Source: Chromatiales bacterium
GTDB lineage: Bacteria; Pseudomonadota; Gammaproteobacteria; JAHELT01
Length of the DNA: 49,100 nt
Assembly: GCA_024644045.1 (NCBI GenBank)
Contig: JAHELT010000008.1
Span: 15,062-64,161 of the forward strand
Reading direction: 5' to 3'
Shown in pieces: positions 38,491 through 47,670 of the stretch; the stretch's first letter is position 1; each line of letters begins with the position of its first letter. The position numbers and the translations under genes were made by a program. The notes below the pieces were generated by a model. The model was given only the letters and a program-made list of their open reading frames with translations. It was not told where the DNA came from and made no database searches.

Positions 38491-39918
38491 ATGGTGACGA
38501 CAGTTCGAACGCGGTTTGCCCCGAGCCCCACGGGCTACCTCCATGTTGGCGGCGCGCGCACGGCTTTGTTTAGCTGGCTGTACGCCCGGCGCTTCGGGGG
38601 TCAGTTCGTGCTGCGCGTGGAGGATACGGACCAGGAGCGCTCGACGGAGGCGGCCCGGCAGGCGATCCTGGACGGGCTCGCGTGGCTGGGGCTGGACTTC
38701 GACGAGGGGCCTCACTACCAGTCGCAACGCTTCGAGCGCTACCGCGAAGCTGCCGGGCAGCTGCTGGATGCCGGCCGCGCCTACCACTGCTACTGCTCGC
38801 AGGAGCGTGTGGAGGCGGTCCGCGAGGAGGCGCGCCGCAGGGGTCTCAAGCCGCGCTACGACGGCCATTGCCGGGAGCGCAGCGGCGCGCCGCCCGCCGG
38901 CGTCACCCCGGCGCTGCGCTTCAAGAACCCGCTCGACGGCGAGGTGGTGTTCGATGACCTGGTCTTCGGGCGGGTTGCCGTCGCCAACGGCGAGCTGGAC
39001 GATCTGGTGCTGATCCGGCGCAACGGCGCGCCCATGTACAACTTCGCGGTTGTGGTCGACGATTGGGATATGCGTATCACGCACGTGATCCGTGGCGACG
39101 ACCACATGAACAACACCCCGCGCCAGATCAACATCCTGGACGCCCTGGGCGCACCGATTCCGCAATACGCGCACGTGCCGCTGATCCGCGGCGGCGACGG
39201 GAAGAAGCTCTCGAAACGGCACGGCGCGGTCTCGGTCACCCAGTTCCGCGACGAGGGGTTCCTGCCGGAGGCGCTGGTGAACTACCTGGCGCGCCTCGGC
39301 TGGTCGCACGGTGACGAGGAGATCTTCGATCTGGGCCGGCTCACCGAGCTGTTCGACGTGCTCGATGTGAACCGCGCCGCGGCCGTGTTCGATCAGGAGA
39401 AGCTGCGCTGGCTCAACCAGCACTACGTGAAGGCGGCCGATCCGGCCCGCCTGCAGCCGCTGCTGCGCGAGCAACTGGCAAAGCTCGGGCTGGATGCCGA
39501 CGCCGGCCCGCCGCTGGCCGACGTGGTGGAGGCGCTGCGCGAGCGTGCCCCAACGCTCGCCGACATGGCGCAGGCCGCTGAGTACTTCTACCGTGATTTC
39601 GACGGCTTCGACGAGACGGCGGCGAAAAAGCACCTGACGGTGAGCTCGGCGAATGTCCTGGAGCAGCTCCAGACGCGGCTGGGCGAAGTCGGCGACTGGC
39701 AGCCCGAGCCGCTGCATGCAGCGGTCGCGCAGGTCGCCGAGGCGCTGTCGCTGAAGCTCGGCAAGGTCGCGCAACCCCTGCGCGTGGCCGTTTCGGGACG
39801 CGCGGCCAGTCCGCCGATCGACCTGACGCTTGCGCTGGTCGGGCGCACGCGCACGCTCGCCCGGCTGCAGCAGGCGCAGGCGTTCGTCGCCGCGCGCGCG
39901 GCGCGCGCCGATTCTTGA
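38491..39918 (+). CDS. gltX: Glutamyl-tRNA synthetase GltX
   Basis: GltX charges tRNA-Glu. The 475-residue class Ic synthetase has TRFAPSPTGYLHVGGARTAL (the HIGH-type motif reads HVGG), RVEDTDQERS and the KMSKS-type motif KKLSKRHGAVSV. The C-terminal anticodon-binding helical domain follows. The frame is open upstream from 38311, but the ATG at 38491 gives the standard start. The TGA stop overlaps the -35 box of the tRNA-Ala promoter. Confidence 0.96.
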   Translation: MVTTVRTRFAPSPTGYLHVGGARTALFSWLYARRFGGQFVLRVEDTDQERSTEAARQAILDGLAWLGLDFDEGPHYQSQRFERYREAAGQLLDAGRAYHCYCSQERVEAVREEARRRGLKPRYDGHCRERSGAPPAGVTPALRFKNPLDGEVVFDDLVFGRVAVANGELDDLVLIRRNGAPMYNFAVVVDDWDMRITHVIRGDDHMNNTPRQINILDALGAPIPQYAHVPLIRGGDGKKLSKRHGAVSVTQFRDEGFLPEALVNYLARLGWSHGDEEIFDLGRLTELFDVLDVNRAAAVFDQEKLRWLNQHYVKAADPARLQPLLREQLAKLGLDADAGPPLADVVEALRERAPTLADMAQAAEYFYRDFDGFDETAAKKHLTVSSANVLEQLQTRLGEVGDWQPEPLHAAVAQVAEALSLKLGKVAQPLRVAVSGRAASPPIDLTLALVGRTRTLARLQQAQAFVAARAARADS

Positions 39919-39943
39919 CAACCTCCCGGGGATTGACTAGCTT
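39915..39943 (+). promoter_or_regulatory. Promoter for tRNA-Ala
   Basis: A perfect TTGACA box overlaps the gltX stop codon. A TAGCTT -10-like box follows 17 bases later, about 15 bases before the tRNA. The weak -10 and G/C-rich stretch before the gene would fit growth-rate control. Confidence 0.5.
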
Positions 39944-39957
39944 TTCCGGTTCCGCGT

Positions 39958-40033
<76 letters not shown>

Positions 40034-40047
40034 GATCCTCCCCCGCA

Positions 40048-40108
40048 GGGCTCAAGATCTACGCATTACGCATCCTGTGAATAGTGCGTAATGCGTAGAC
40101 TCGACCCC
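40048..40108. repeat. Dispersed palindromic repeat, copy 2
   Basis: TCTACGCATTACGCA at 40058-40072 pairs perfectly over 15 bases with TGCGTAATGCGTAGA at 40085-40099, around a 12-base loop. CTCGACCCC follows. Core and tail match the element at 15163-15239. It lies 15 bases after the tRNA gene. Confidence 0.8.
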
Positions 40109-40374
40109 GCAACGCCGCGACGCCGCCACGCATCGATCAAACCTGTCAAAACCGGCCCAATCGTTGCAATGATGTACATCGTGGCAGAAAGTGTCATGAA
40201 TTTGACGAGGGTTGCCGCTGGTGTCGGCGTGAGCTTCCGCCACGCTTTTAACAGCGCAGTCAGGCCGCCAGCATTCGCCTCGTAAACCGGATCCGGAGCT
40301 GCCAGTATTTGCGGTTTGCGCCGAGACACCAGCCTCTTCGGGACGTCGCAGCGACGCCATATCGTCAAACTCAA
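40066..40374 (-). CDS. Doubtful hypothetical protein
   Basis: A 102-residue minus-strand frame starts MSLTIWRRCDVPKRLVSRRK and contains a moderately hydrophobic stretch (VKFMTLSATMYIIATIGPVL). Its C-terminal dozen residues come from the dispersed palindromic repeat, and no family is recognisable. It may be a gene remnant or chance. It is the only candidate in the 419-base space between tRNA-Ala and the membrane glycosyltransferase; I see nothing else there except the repeat and a small palindrome. Confidence 0.15.
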   Translation of the reverse strand: MSLTIWRRCDVPKRLVSRRKPQILAAPDPVYEANAGGLTALLKAWRKLTPTPAATLVKFMTLSATMYIIATIGPVLTGLIDAWRRRGVAGSSLRITHYSQDA

Positions 40375-40433
40375 ACGCGCACCAACAGCGTCGGAACCAC
40401 CGTGTCAGTGAACAATTCCTAGCAGCATTTCCC

Positions 40434-40445
40434 GACAGGCCTGTC
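40434..40445. other. 12-base palindrome just upstream of the accessory cluster
   Basis: GACAGGCCTGTC is a perfect palindrome ending seven bases before the ATG at 40453. It covers the place where the ribosome-binding site should be, so it could be an operator or a translational block. Confidence 0.3.
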
Positions 40446-40452
40446 AGCACTC

Positions 40453-42540
40453 ATGAGTTGGATACAAAACAATCGCCCTGCAGTGATTACAGGTGCATTT
40501 TTCTCCTTGGGTTTTGCACTTTTGCTCTATGCATCCTTCTCTGCATTTACTTCTTATGATGCCTACTGGCACTTGAAGATGGGTGAAGATTGGTTGAGCA
40601 AAGGCCTGTCCCCCCGAATAGATCATTACAGCTTTACTTTCCCTGGCGAGCCTATTTCATTCCTACCCTATCCATTCCAGATGGTGCTGGCGCTCTTCGT
40701 CTCTACCTTCGGGCTGTCTGAAGGATTACTGCTCATAAAGATTCTTGCCATCAGTCTTTTCCTGTTGGCTGTTTATGTGTTCTACAAAGAAATAAAAGCA
40801 CCATGGCCGATTATTTTTTTGACGCTGCCTTATATTCTGATATTCCTGTTGTACCGTTTGAATCACGTCAGACCAGAGACCTTCGATAATATCTTCATAG
40901 TTGTTGCTCTTTTTCTTTACCTCAAAGCCAGTGAGTCATTCAGTCATAGAAATCTCGCGTACATAGCCGTCCTGCAACTGCTCTGGGTCAATTACCATGT
41001 ACCCATCGTGGGATATGTCATTTTCTTCGGATTGTTTCTCGATAAGGCAATCGCAATCCTTACCCGACCGGACGTTGCGATAGCATGGCAGCGCTGGGCG
41101 GTTTGGGGAATTGTTATCTTCCTCATTGGCTTCCTGAATCCGGATTTTTATCATCCACTTCACTCGGCGCTCAATTTTTCTGCTGATTTGAAATTTATCA
41201 GTGAATTTGCCAGTACCAATGAGGCGCAACCAAACAGCTCTCTCTTCTATCTCTTCTGGACCGTTTCCGGTTACCTGATCATCTCTCTAATTGTGCAACG
41301 ACAGTATGGCCTGGCGTTGGTATGCAGTATTTTCGCTTTCCAATCGTGGGCATCGATCAGATTCATTACCATATCAGGGATAGTTGTTGTACTTGTCCTG
41401 GCATTCTCCTTGAGCAGAATAGATTTCACTGAATTTTTCAAACAAGCAAAATCGCGCATCCGGTTTTTGATAGTAACCTTTGGTGCCGTGATGGCGATGT
41501 TCGGCATATATTATTCTGTTGCCCTTGCAAAATCAGTTAACGATGATACCAATGCTCAAGAGTACCCTCAGTCAATCGTGTCATATTTGAAGGAAAACCA
41601 TCCAGAGGGTGGAAATATCTTGAATAGAATGAGGGAAGGTGGCTACCTGCTCTATCACCTGTCACCCGATTTCAAGGTCTATATCGATGGCAGGTCCAAT
41701 GTCCTGTATCCGATCGATTTTGTTAAAAGGTACGTTCCTATTTACGCTGTGCAGGATAGTGAATCTTTTGCTGAAGAAATTGATCGCTACAACATTGCGT
41801 TTGCTATTTACCCGTTAAACCTTGGTAGATATCCGGTAGCCAGTAGTTCCCATCCTCTGTCGGTTGAATATGTCAGCAAAGGATTTGTTCTGTTGTCCAA
41901 ATGGCGAAATAACTTTCCATTATCCAGCCGGGTTATGTATTTTCCAATGTGTTGGCAGGAAACTCATCAACAGGCACTTGCGGCAGAGTTTGCCAAAGCA
42001 CGTGAGTTGTTACCAGACGACTCAGCGCTAGTACCCTTACTACGATCACTTAGCGAACTGCATGACAGTATCAGTCCAGGTATATTTTTTGACTCGGTTA
42101 ATATTGAGGGTCTTTCTTCGGACTATCACAAACGCATGCTGGGGTATGTCGCTTTGAAGCTTGAGTTTGACAAGCATGCTTTCGAGTACTTCGAATCCAT
42201 CAGAATCAGGGATACATTTGATCTACTGATGATGGCCTATGCTGCCTTGAATGATCAAAATTATACCGATGCAGAAGAGCTACTGCTGATCGTGTCGTCT
42301 GAGACGTGGTCTATTATTAACGATAGGAATCTGAGTAATGGTGAACAGGCCGTGACCATTTCTTTGTTTGACAAAATGAAAGGGCAGCACCCACTGAAGA
42401 GTCAAAGTGAAGAACGGCTGACAAGAATGAGGCGGCGCTTGCTGCAAAGCATTCCGACTTTGAAACTACCGGTGAGTGATGTAGTGCCGCGGGGAAATTG
42501 TGAAGCAATCTTTGCTGCGGTAACGGCAGCCGAGAATTGA
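40453..42540 (+). CDS. GT-C-like polytopic membrane protein of a surface-glycan cluster
   Basis: This 695-residue protein has roughly ten membrane spans in its first 370 residues and a soluble C-terminal half. The first periplasmic loop carries SYDAYWHLKMGEDWL, a D-x-x-W-H-L motif common to GT-C-like membrane glycosyltransferases that use polyprenyl-linked donors. A second feature is the periplasmic segment FKVYIDGRSNVLYPIDF. The gene is visibly AT-richer than the core genes on the left, which suggests acquisition by transfer. It precedes the wbqC operon by about 220 bases. Catalysis is inferred from the fold only. Confidence 0.65.
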   Translation: MSWIQNNRPAVITGAFFSLGFALLLYASFSAFTSYDAYWHLKMGEDWLSKGLSPRIDHYSFTFPGEPISFLPYPFQMVLALFVSTFGLSEGLLLIKILAISLFLLAVYVFYKEIKAPWPIIFLTLPYILIFLLYRLNHVRPETFDNIFIVVALFLYLKASESFSHRNLAYIAVLQLLWVNYHVPIVGYVIFFGLFLDKAIAILTRPDVAIAWQRWAVWGIVIFLIGFLNPDFYHPLHSALNFSADLKFISEFASTNEAQPNSSLFYLFWTVSGYLIISLIVQRQYGLALVCSIFAFQSWASIRFITISGIVVVLVLAFSLSRIDFTEFFKQAKSRIRFLIVTFGAVMAMFGIYYSVALAKSVNDDTNAQEYPQSIVSYLKENHPEGGNILNRMREGGYLLYHLSPDFKVYIDGRSNVLYPIDFVKRYVPIYAVQDSESFAEEIDRYNIAFAIYPLNLGRYPVASSSHPLSVEYVSKGFVLLSKWRNNFPLSSRVMYFPMCWQETHQQALAAEFAKARELLPDDSALVPLLRSLSELHDSISPGIFFDSVNIEGLSSDYHKRMLGYVALKLEFDKHAFEYFESIRIRDTFDLLMMAYAALNDQNYTDAEELLLIVSSETWSIINDRNLSNGEQAVTISLFDKMKGQHPLKSQSEERLTRMRRRLLQSIPTLKLPVSDVVPRGNCEAIFAAVTAAEN

Positions 42541-42761
42541 TAGAGGTGGCACCAAAAGCTGCACAGTACAGTGCATCGGGTATTGGAACTGCTGACTCAG
42601 CGCCATGGGGAATCGCTTTTCCTGACAAATCGCGTGGATCAATATCGATGAGGATCAGCCGGGATGCATCATGAACATTGCTGGCGGCGAGTTATCAATC
42701 CCGTGCGCGATGTGCCGCCATCAGGCGCGCTCGAAATCCACGAGATCGGGGAAGTCGGTCG

Positions 42762-43460
42762 ATGAAGAAAGTAGCCGTTTCCCAATCCAATTACATTCCA
42801 TGGAAGGGCTACTTTGATATGATCGCGGCCGCGGATGAATTCATCCTCTACGACGACATGCAGTATACCCGGCGCGATTGGCGCAACCGTAACCAGATCA
42901 AAACCGCTCAGGGGGTGCAGTGGTTGACGGTCCCGGTCAAGGTGAAAGGTAAGTTTCACCAGACGATCAGAGATACCGAGATCGATGGCGGGAACTGGGC
43001 ATCGGAGCACTGGAAGGCCCTGGTGCAGAACTATCGCAGGGCGCCTCATTTCGACGAAATCGCGGTCTGGCTTGAACCGCTCTACACCACCGACAGTTAC
43101 AGCTATCTTTCCCCTTTGAACCGGCGGTTAATTGAGGCCGTGTGCGATTACCTGAATATCGAGACGTTTGTCAGTAACTCATGGGACTATACCCTTCTGG
43201 CTGACGGCAAGACAGAACGTCTGGCAGATCTGTGTGTTCAGGCGGGGGGCGCGGAATACATTTCCGGCCCTTCTGCCAGACAATATATCGACGAACAGGT
43301 GTTCGCGGATCATGGCGTCAAGCTGACCTGGTTTGACTATTCCGGGTACTCCGAATATCCCCAGCTTTGGGGAGAGTTCACTCATGGGGTTACCGTTCTC
43401 GATTTGCTGTTCAATTGCGGGAAGGATGCGCCGCTTTACATGAGGTATGTACACTCGTGA
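42762..43460 (+). CDS. WbqC family protein
   Basis: This 232-residue protein has the WbqC signatures [44 protein letters not shown] and [14 protein letters not shown] plus [10 protein letters not shown]. WbqC-like proteins occur in O-antigen and glycan-modification clusters and are thought to help attach acyl or amino-acid groups to amino sugars. The biochemistry is poorly settled. The ATG follows a GGGGAAG ribosome-binding site. The 221 bases upstream hold no gene that I can support. The stop overlaps the GT2 start as GTGA. Confidence 0.88.
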   Translation: MKKVAVSQSNYIPWKGYFDMIAAADEFILYDDMQYTRRDWRNRNQIKTAQGVQWLTVPVKVKGKFHQTIRDTEIDGGNWASEHWKALVQNYRRAPHFDEIAVWLEPLYTTDSYSYLSPLNRRLIEAVCDYLNIETFVSNSWDYTLLADGKTERLADLCVQAGGAEYISGPSARQYIDEQVFADHGVKLTWFDYSGYSEYPQLWGEFTHGVTVLDLLFNCGKDAPLYMRYVHS

Positions 43461-44404
43461 AGCTGTCTGTTGTTACAACGCTCTATCAATCTGCGGCATA
43501 CATAGACGAATTCCACCAACGGGCAAGTGCAGCCGCTCGACAGCTCGTAGGTGACCAATACGAGATCATTCTGGTGAACGATGGCTCGCCGGACAACAGC
43601 CTCGATATTGCCGTGCAACTTGCAGAGCGCGACAGCCATCTTGTCGTGGTCGATCTTTCGCGCAACTTTGGACACCACAGGGCGATGATGGCAGGGCTCG
43701 AGAACGCGACGGGAGAACTTGTTTTCCTTGTAGATAGCGATTTGGAAGAAGACCCGGAATGGCTGTTGAGTTTCTTTGACCAGATGGCCGCCGAAAAGTG
43801 TGACGTGGTTTACGGAGTACAGAGTAAACGTAAGGGAGGTTGGTTCGAAAGATTCAGCGGCTCTCTGTACTACATTATCTTCAATTGGCTGGCAGACATT
43901 GAACATCCAAAGAATATGGTGACAGCGCGGCTTATGACGAAGCGCTACGTGGATGCCCTTGTAAGTTACAGGGAACGGGAAATCGTAATATCCTGCTTAT
44001 GGGTCATTACGGGATTCAAGCAGTCTGCTCAAACGGTTAAGAAGAGAACCGCCAGTCCCACGACCTACAGTTTTTTCCGAAAAATAGACCATCTGGTAAA
44101 TTCAGTAACCTCATTCAGCACGAAGCCACTTGTGCTGATATTCTTTATTGGAATGTGCATTTTTGTTTCATCATTGATGTATACGATAAAACTCGTCCTT
44201 ACGCGTCTGCTGCTGTCAGAGGTGCCCGATGGTTGGACGTCTGTAATGGTTTCGATCTGGATGCTCGGAGGCATGATCATTTCGTTCGTTGGGGTCGTGG
44301 GTATTTATCTGGCGAAGGTGTTTTCTGAAACAAAACAGCGGCCGAATGTGATTGTCAGGAATGTGTATGGAAGATCGAAACAGCGAAATCAACTCAAGAT
44401 ATGA
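43457..44404 (+). CDS. Family 2 glycosyltransferase, ArnC/DPM1-like
   Basis: This 315-residue protein has a GT-A domain ([66 protein letters not shown]) followed by two C-terminal membrane spans (about 235-260 and 275-300). This is the layout of polyprenyl-phosphate sugar transferases such as ArnC and GtrB. The GTG start overlaps the wbqC stop. It probably makes the lipid-linked donor for the GT-C-like protein at 40453, which is inference. Confidence 0.85.
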   Translation: MKLSVVTTLYQSAAYIDEFHQRASAAARQLVGDQYEIILVNDGSPDNSLDIAVQLAERDSHLVVVDLSRNFGHHRAMMAGLENATGELVFLVDSDLEEDPEWLLSFFDQMAAEKCDVVYGVQSKRKGGWFERFSGSLYYIIFNWLADIEHPKNMVTARLMTKRYVDALVSYREREIVISCLWVITGFKQSAQTVKKRTASPTTYSFFRKIDHLVNSVTSFSTKPLVLIFFIGMCIFVSSLMYTIKLVLTRLLLSEVPDGWTSVMVSIWMLGGMIISFVGVVGIYLAKVFSETKQRPNVIVRNVYGRSKQRNQLKI

Positions 44405-45062
44405 GCGGTACTACGCCGAACGGGTCAATTCAAAAGTCTATCCGACCGAGTTTGTCGTGAGAACTATGCTGGCGAATTACCCCAACCTTGAATTCAGGAA
44501 GCCCGCCCCGGGAGATCAAATTCTGGATATTGGCTTCGGCGATGGGCGAAACACGGCTTTTCTGTGTGATTGCGGACTAACCGTTAGTGGTATCGAGATT
44601 ACCGAAGGCATTGTGGACCAGACTCGCTTGCGCATGAAAAAGCTTGGACATGATCCGGATTTGCGCGTCGGGAGGAACAGCGATATCTGCTTCGAGGGAG
44701 GAAAGTTCGATTACATTCTGGCTTGTCATTGTTGTTATTATTGCGATGACGGTGAGACCTTGCTTGACAACCTGAAAGAGTATGCCAGGGTGCTAAAGAA
44801 GGATGGATTCTTAATAGCGTCAGTGGCAAACAAATCGTCCTATATTTTCAATGATGCGAAAGAACTTGCGGATGGCTCCATGGTTGTCGTGACGGATCCA
44901 TACAACAATCGAACAGGCTACCGGTTGCATGGATTCACCTGCAGCGAAGATATAGAAGACTACTTCACCCCGTTGTTCCGTAATTTTTCATTTGGAGCCG
45001 CTGATAACGACTATTACGGCATTTCGGAACGTGTTTTCTGGGTCGTTTGTCAAAAGCGCTAA
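44367..45062 (+). CDS. Class I SAM-dependent methyltransferase
   Basis: This protein of about 231 residues has motif I ILDIGFGDGRNTAFLCDCG, then GIEITEGIVDQTRLRM, DYILACHCCYYCDDGETLL and RVLKKDGFLIAS. The CHCCYYC run is unusual for this family and could bind metal or be structural. ATG 44367 follows AGGA by six bases; ATG 44361 is an alternative. It overlaps the GT2 gene by 38 bases. The substrate is probably a sugar or its lipid-linked form. Confidence 0.82.
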   Translation: MEDRNSEINSRYERYYAERVNSKVYPTEFVVRTMLANYPNLEFRKPAPGDQILDIGFGDGRNTAFLCDCGLTVSGIEITEGIVDQTRLRMKKLGHDPDLRVGRNSDICFEGGKFDYILACHCCYYCDDGETLLDNLKEYARVLKKDGFLIASVANKSSYIFNDAKELADGSMVVVTDPYNNRTGYRLHGFTCSEDIEDYFTPLFRNFSFGAADNDYYGISERVFWVVCQKR

Positions 45063-45065
45063 TAC

Positions 45066-46034
45066 ATGGAAGTAAGGCCTCACTATTGCTGCACGGAGAC
45101 GGGATGTAGTCATGCCCCCCTTCTGGAGGAAGACAACGGGCTACGCTGCCCCAGTGGGCATCTTTTCCCGTATTCCCCGGGAACAAAGGTGCCGGTTTTC
45201 GCCAGCGAGCCAACGGGTACCAGTGAGTATACAAGCGAGAATGCGGCGACCATTCACGACAATGCGCTTCGCTGGGTCTTGCAGACGTTCGGGATTGATG
45301 AATCCAGCTTGCGCAAAAGCCTGACATCCGGGTTGAATCTGTGCAAGGGGCAAAAGTTGATCGTTACCGGCGCTGGCGCCGGTAACGATCTACCCTGCCT
45401 GGCGCAAAGTCTTGAGGGCGAAGGCGTCATATACGCTCAAGATATATCCGAGCAGATGTTATTGGTCGGCGCTGATCGATACGGCCAAAAGCTTAGTGGC
45501 CTCGGCATAGATATCTATTTCTCCATCAGCGATGCCACAAATCTACCGTTTGGTGACAGCTTTTTTGATGCGGCTTATCATTTTGGCGGACTGAATCTGT
45601 TCCCGGATGTACGCAAAGGTATCGCCGAAATGAACAGGGTGGTGAAATCAGGGGGAAGGGTGGTAATAGGTGACGAAGGGATTGCACCATGGCTGAAGCA
45701 CACCGAGTACGGGGAAATGCTCATCCATAACAACCCGCTGTACGCTTACGACGCCCCGCTGTCTTTGTTGCCGGATACTGCCGAATCTGTCAATTTGACC
45801 TGGGAGCTTGGCAACTGTTTTTATGTTATCGGGTTTACCGTATCCGATCGTCTCCCTCAAATCAGTATAGACATCCCTCATGTTGGAAAACGTGGAGGAA
45901 GTATTCGCACGCGCTATTTCGGGCAGCTTGAAGGAATAGCCCCTGCTTTGAGAGACCAGCTCTATGCCGACGCCGAGAGACTGGGGCTCAGCAGAGTGGA
46001 ATACCTGGAATCTCTGTTAAGAAAGTCCCGCTGA
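45066..46034 (+). CDS. Methyltransferase with N-terminal zinc-ribbon-like segment
   Basis: This 322-residue protein begins with a possible zinc ribbon (YCCTETGCSHAPL then LRCPSGHLFPY, residues about 7-38), like the N-terminus of RlmA-type and Trm112-like proteins. The SAM-binding fold follows: KLIVTGAGAGNDLPCLAQSL, IYAQDISEQML, DATNLPFGDSFFDAAYHFGG and EMNRVVKSGGRVVIGDEGI. It lies three bases after the preceding methyltransferase gene, so the two are cotranscribed. The codons of motif I form a perfect inverted repeat, listed separately. Confidence 0.82.
   Translation: MEVRPHYCCTETGCSHAPLLEEDNGLRCPSGHLFPYSPGTKVPVFASEPTGTSEYTSENAATIHDNALRWVLQTFGIDESSLRKSLTSGLNLCKGQKLIVTGAGAGNDLPCLAQSLEGEGVIYAQDISEQMLLVGADRYGQKLSGLGIDIYFSISDATNLPFGDSFFDAAYHFGGLNLFPDVRKGIAEMNRVVKSGGRVVIGDEGIAPWLKHTEYGEMLIHNNPLYAYDAPLSLLPDTAESVNLTWELGNCFYVIGFTVSDRLPQISIDIPHVGKRGGSIRTRYFGQLEGIAPALRDQLYADAERLGLSRVEYLESLLRKSR
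45359..45390 (+). other. Perfect 14-base inverted repeat inside a coding region
   Basis: GATCGTTACCGGCG and CGCCGGTAACGATC pair perfectly around CTGG within the second methyltransferase gene, over codons for IVTGAGAGND. Such a stable hairpin in the message is unusual; it may be chance from the repeated Gly and Ala codons. Confidence 0.6.
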
Positions 46035-46054
46035 TTGAATTCCGGAAGGAAGCT

Positions 46055-47002
46055 ATGAAGAAGCGGTTGGAGACTGGTAATCCTTTTCCCTGGGAGAAAA
46101 AAGGCCTGGTCTTTGAGCCGCGTATCGCCGGGTTCACGCACGGGTCCCACCCGTGCGCCATTCACTACCGGGATGATGTTTTCGTCGTGACTTTTACGTG
46201 CCGCGATGCGAAGCAGCGATCCCATATATTCTTGAGCTATGCAACCGTGTCCGGCGATCGGATGCAACTGACGGGAAACGCGAAAATGTCTTTGGCTCCG
46301 GGGGAACCCGGGTGTTTCGATTGCGACGGCACGATCAGCGTCTGTATCGTGAAGCATCGCGGCCAGCATTTTCTCTACTACGTCGGCTGGCAGAATCTCC
46401 CCGACGGGCTATGGATATGCGACACGGGAAGAGCGCTGCTGGATGTAGAAAATCTTTCGTTGGAAAAGGAATTCCCGGGGCCTGTTCTCGGGCGTGACAA
46501 GAGCAACCCATTGTTTGCGGCGGCGACGGCGTTTCATATTACCGACGATGTCTGGCATACCTGGTATAACTCCGGCATTAAATGGGTAAAGACGGAACAG
46601 GGGTGGCGTCACTACTACGGTATTCATCATGCACAATCCGATAATGGGATTGACTGGAAGTGCGATCCAGGTCTTTGCCTTCCTTTCGCCGACGAGTATG
46701 AGTATGCGTTTGGACGTCCCAGTGTGTACTTTCAAGAAGGCGTTTATTTCATGTGGTTCGCCCACCGTGCCACGAAGGATATACCAACCTATCGGATAGG
46801 TTTTGCCTCGTCGCGTGACGGTTTGAAATGGGATCGCAATGATTCACTGGCAGGCATTGATGTTTCCCCGGAAGGCTGGGACAGTGAAATGATCTGCTAC
46901 CCTTACGTGTTTGAACACATAGGACAACTTTACATGCTTTACAATGGCAACGGTTATGGCAGAACCGGTTTCGGACTTGCCGTGCTTGGCGAGAAACAGT
47001 GA
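46055..47002 (+). CDS. Glycoside hydrolase-like beta-propeller protein
   Basis: This 315-residue protein has no signal peptide. It has repeated blade motifs typical of GH43/GH32-like five-bladed propellers: PCAIHYRDDVFVVTFTCRD, GQHFLYYVGWQN, DDVWHTWYNSGIKW, FGRPSVYFQEGVYFMWFAHR and IGQLYMLYNGNGYGRTGFG. Such proteins recur inside O-antigen-type clusters without proven hydrolysis, so a role in glycan assembly or binding is as likely. A GGAAGG ribosome-binding site precedes the ATG. Its stop overlaps the NeuD-type GTG start. Confidence 0.72.
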   Translation: MKKRLETGNPFPWEKKGLVFEPRIAGFTHGSHPCAIHYRDDVFVVTFTCRDAKQRSHIFLSYATVSGDRMQLTGNAKMSLAPGEPGCFDCDGTISVCIVKHRGQHFLYYVGWQNLPDGLWICDTGRALLDVENLSLEKEFPGPVLGRDKSNPLFAAATAFHITDDVWHTWYNSGIKWVKTEQGWRHYYGIHHAQSDNGIDWKCDPGLCLPFADEYEYAFGRPSVYFQEGVYFMWFAHRATKDIPTYRIGFASSRDGLKWDRNDSLAGIDVSPEGWDSEMICYPYVFEHIGQLYMLYNGNGYGRTGFGLAVLGEKQ

Positions 47003-47670
47003 AAAAAGCGGTACTCGCCGGGAATGACATCACCGCTGGTATTCTTTGCGATTATCTTGCGGAAGACGACCGGTATCAAATACTAGGCGCGACCGTGGAT
47101 GACGGATTCGCCGACAGGGGCGGCGTTGATGGCCTTGAAACGGTCGCCCTGTCCAGACTTGCGGTCTTCCTACCGCCCCAGCAGGGGGTGGTGATCATGG
47201 CTATGGGTTACAACGACATCAACCGTAGCCGTGAATCCATGTTTCAACGCCTGAAGCAGATGGGTTACAGCATCGAAACCTACGTCCATCCGGATGCCAG
47301 GGTCTATGCTGACCTCCCTTTGGGCGAGGGGTGCGTCGTACTACCTTCTGCCGTGATCGAACCAGGGGCACGTTTGGGTGCCAACAGCGTCGTCTGGAGC
47401 AACGTTACGCTGGCGCACCATTGCAGCGTGGCGGAAAACTGCTGGATCGCCTCCGGTGCAGTCATTTCCGGGTACGCCGAGATCCAGCGCAACACGTTTG
47501 TCGGGGTCAACGCAACGGTCGTAAACAAGGTGAAGATCGGCGAGTACAACATCATTGGTGGTGGCGCCTTGATTACCAGGAGCACGAAGGCCTCCAGTGT
47601 CTATCTGGCAAGGTCTGGAGAAGAACACCGCTTCTCATCGCAGGATTACGTGAAGTATGTCGGGGTTTGA
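46999..47670 (+). CDS. NeuD-type sugar O-acyltransferase (left-handed beta-helix)
   Basis: This 223-residue protein has the NeuD layout. An N-terminal Rossmann-like domain (KKAVLAGNDITAGILCDYL, about 1-95) binds the sugar nucleotide. A left-handed parallel beta-helix of hexapeptide repeats follows (GEGCVVLPSAVIEPGARLG, NSVVWSNVTLAHHC with a catalytic-type His, NTFVGVNATVVNKVKIGEYN). The proposed start is GTG overlapping the previous stop. With an ACP gene immediately downstream, either acetyl-CoA or acyl-ACP could be its donor. Confidence 0.86.
   Translation: MKKAVLAGNDITAGILCDYLAEDDRYQILGATVDDGFADRGGVDGLETVALSRLAVFLPPQQGVVIMAMGYNDINRSRESMFQRLKQMGYSIETYVHPDARVYADLPLGEGCVVLPSAVIEPGARLGANSVVWSNVTLAHHCSVAENCWIASGAVISGYAEIQRNTFVGVNATVVNKVKIGEYNIIGGGALITRSTKASSVYLARSGEEHRFSSQDYVKYVGV

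Noticed and set aside
40091-40285. Plus-strand frame of 64 codons after the second repeat copy
   Set aside because: It starts inside the repeat and shows no recognisable protein features.
40052-40450. Second minus-strand frame (132 codons) after tRNA-Ala
   Set aside because: It overlaps the other doubtful frame and the dispersed repeat, and its translation is low-quality with no family features.
42547-42563. TGGCAC...CTGCA sequence upstream of wbqC as a sigma-54 promoter
   Set aside because: The GG-to-GC spacing is one base too long, which is normally not tolerated by sigma-54.
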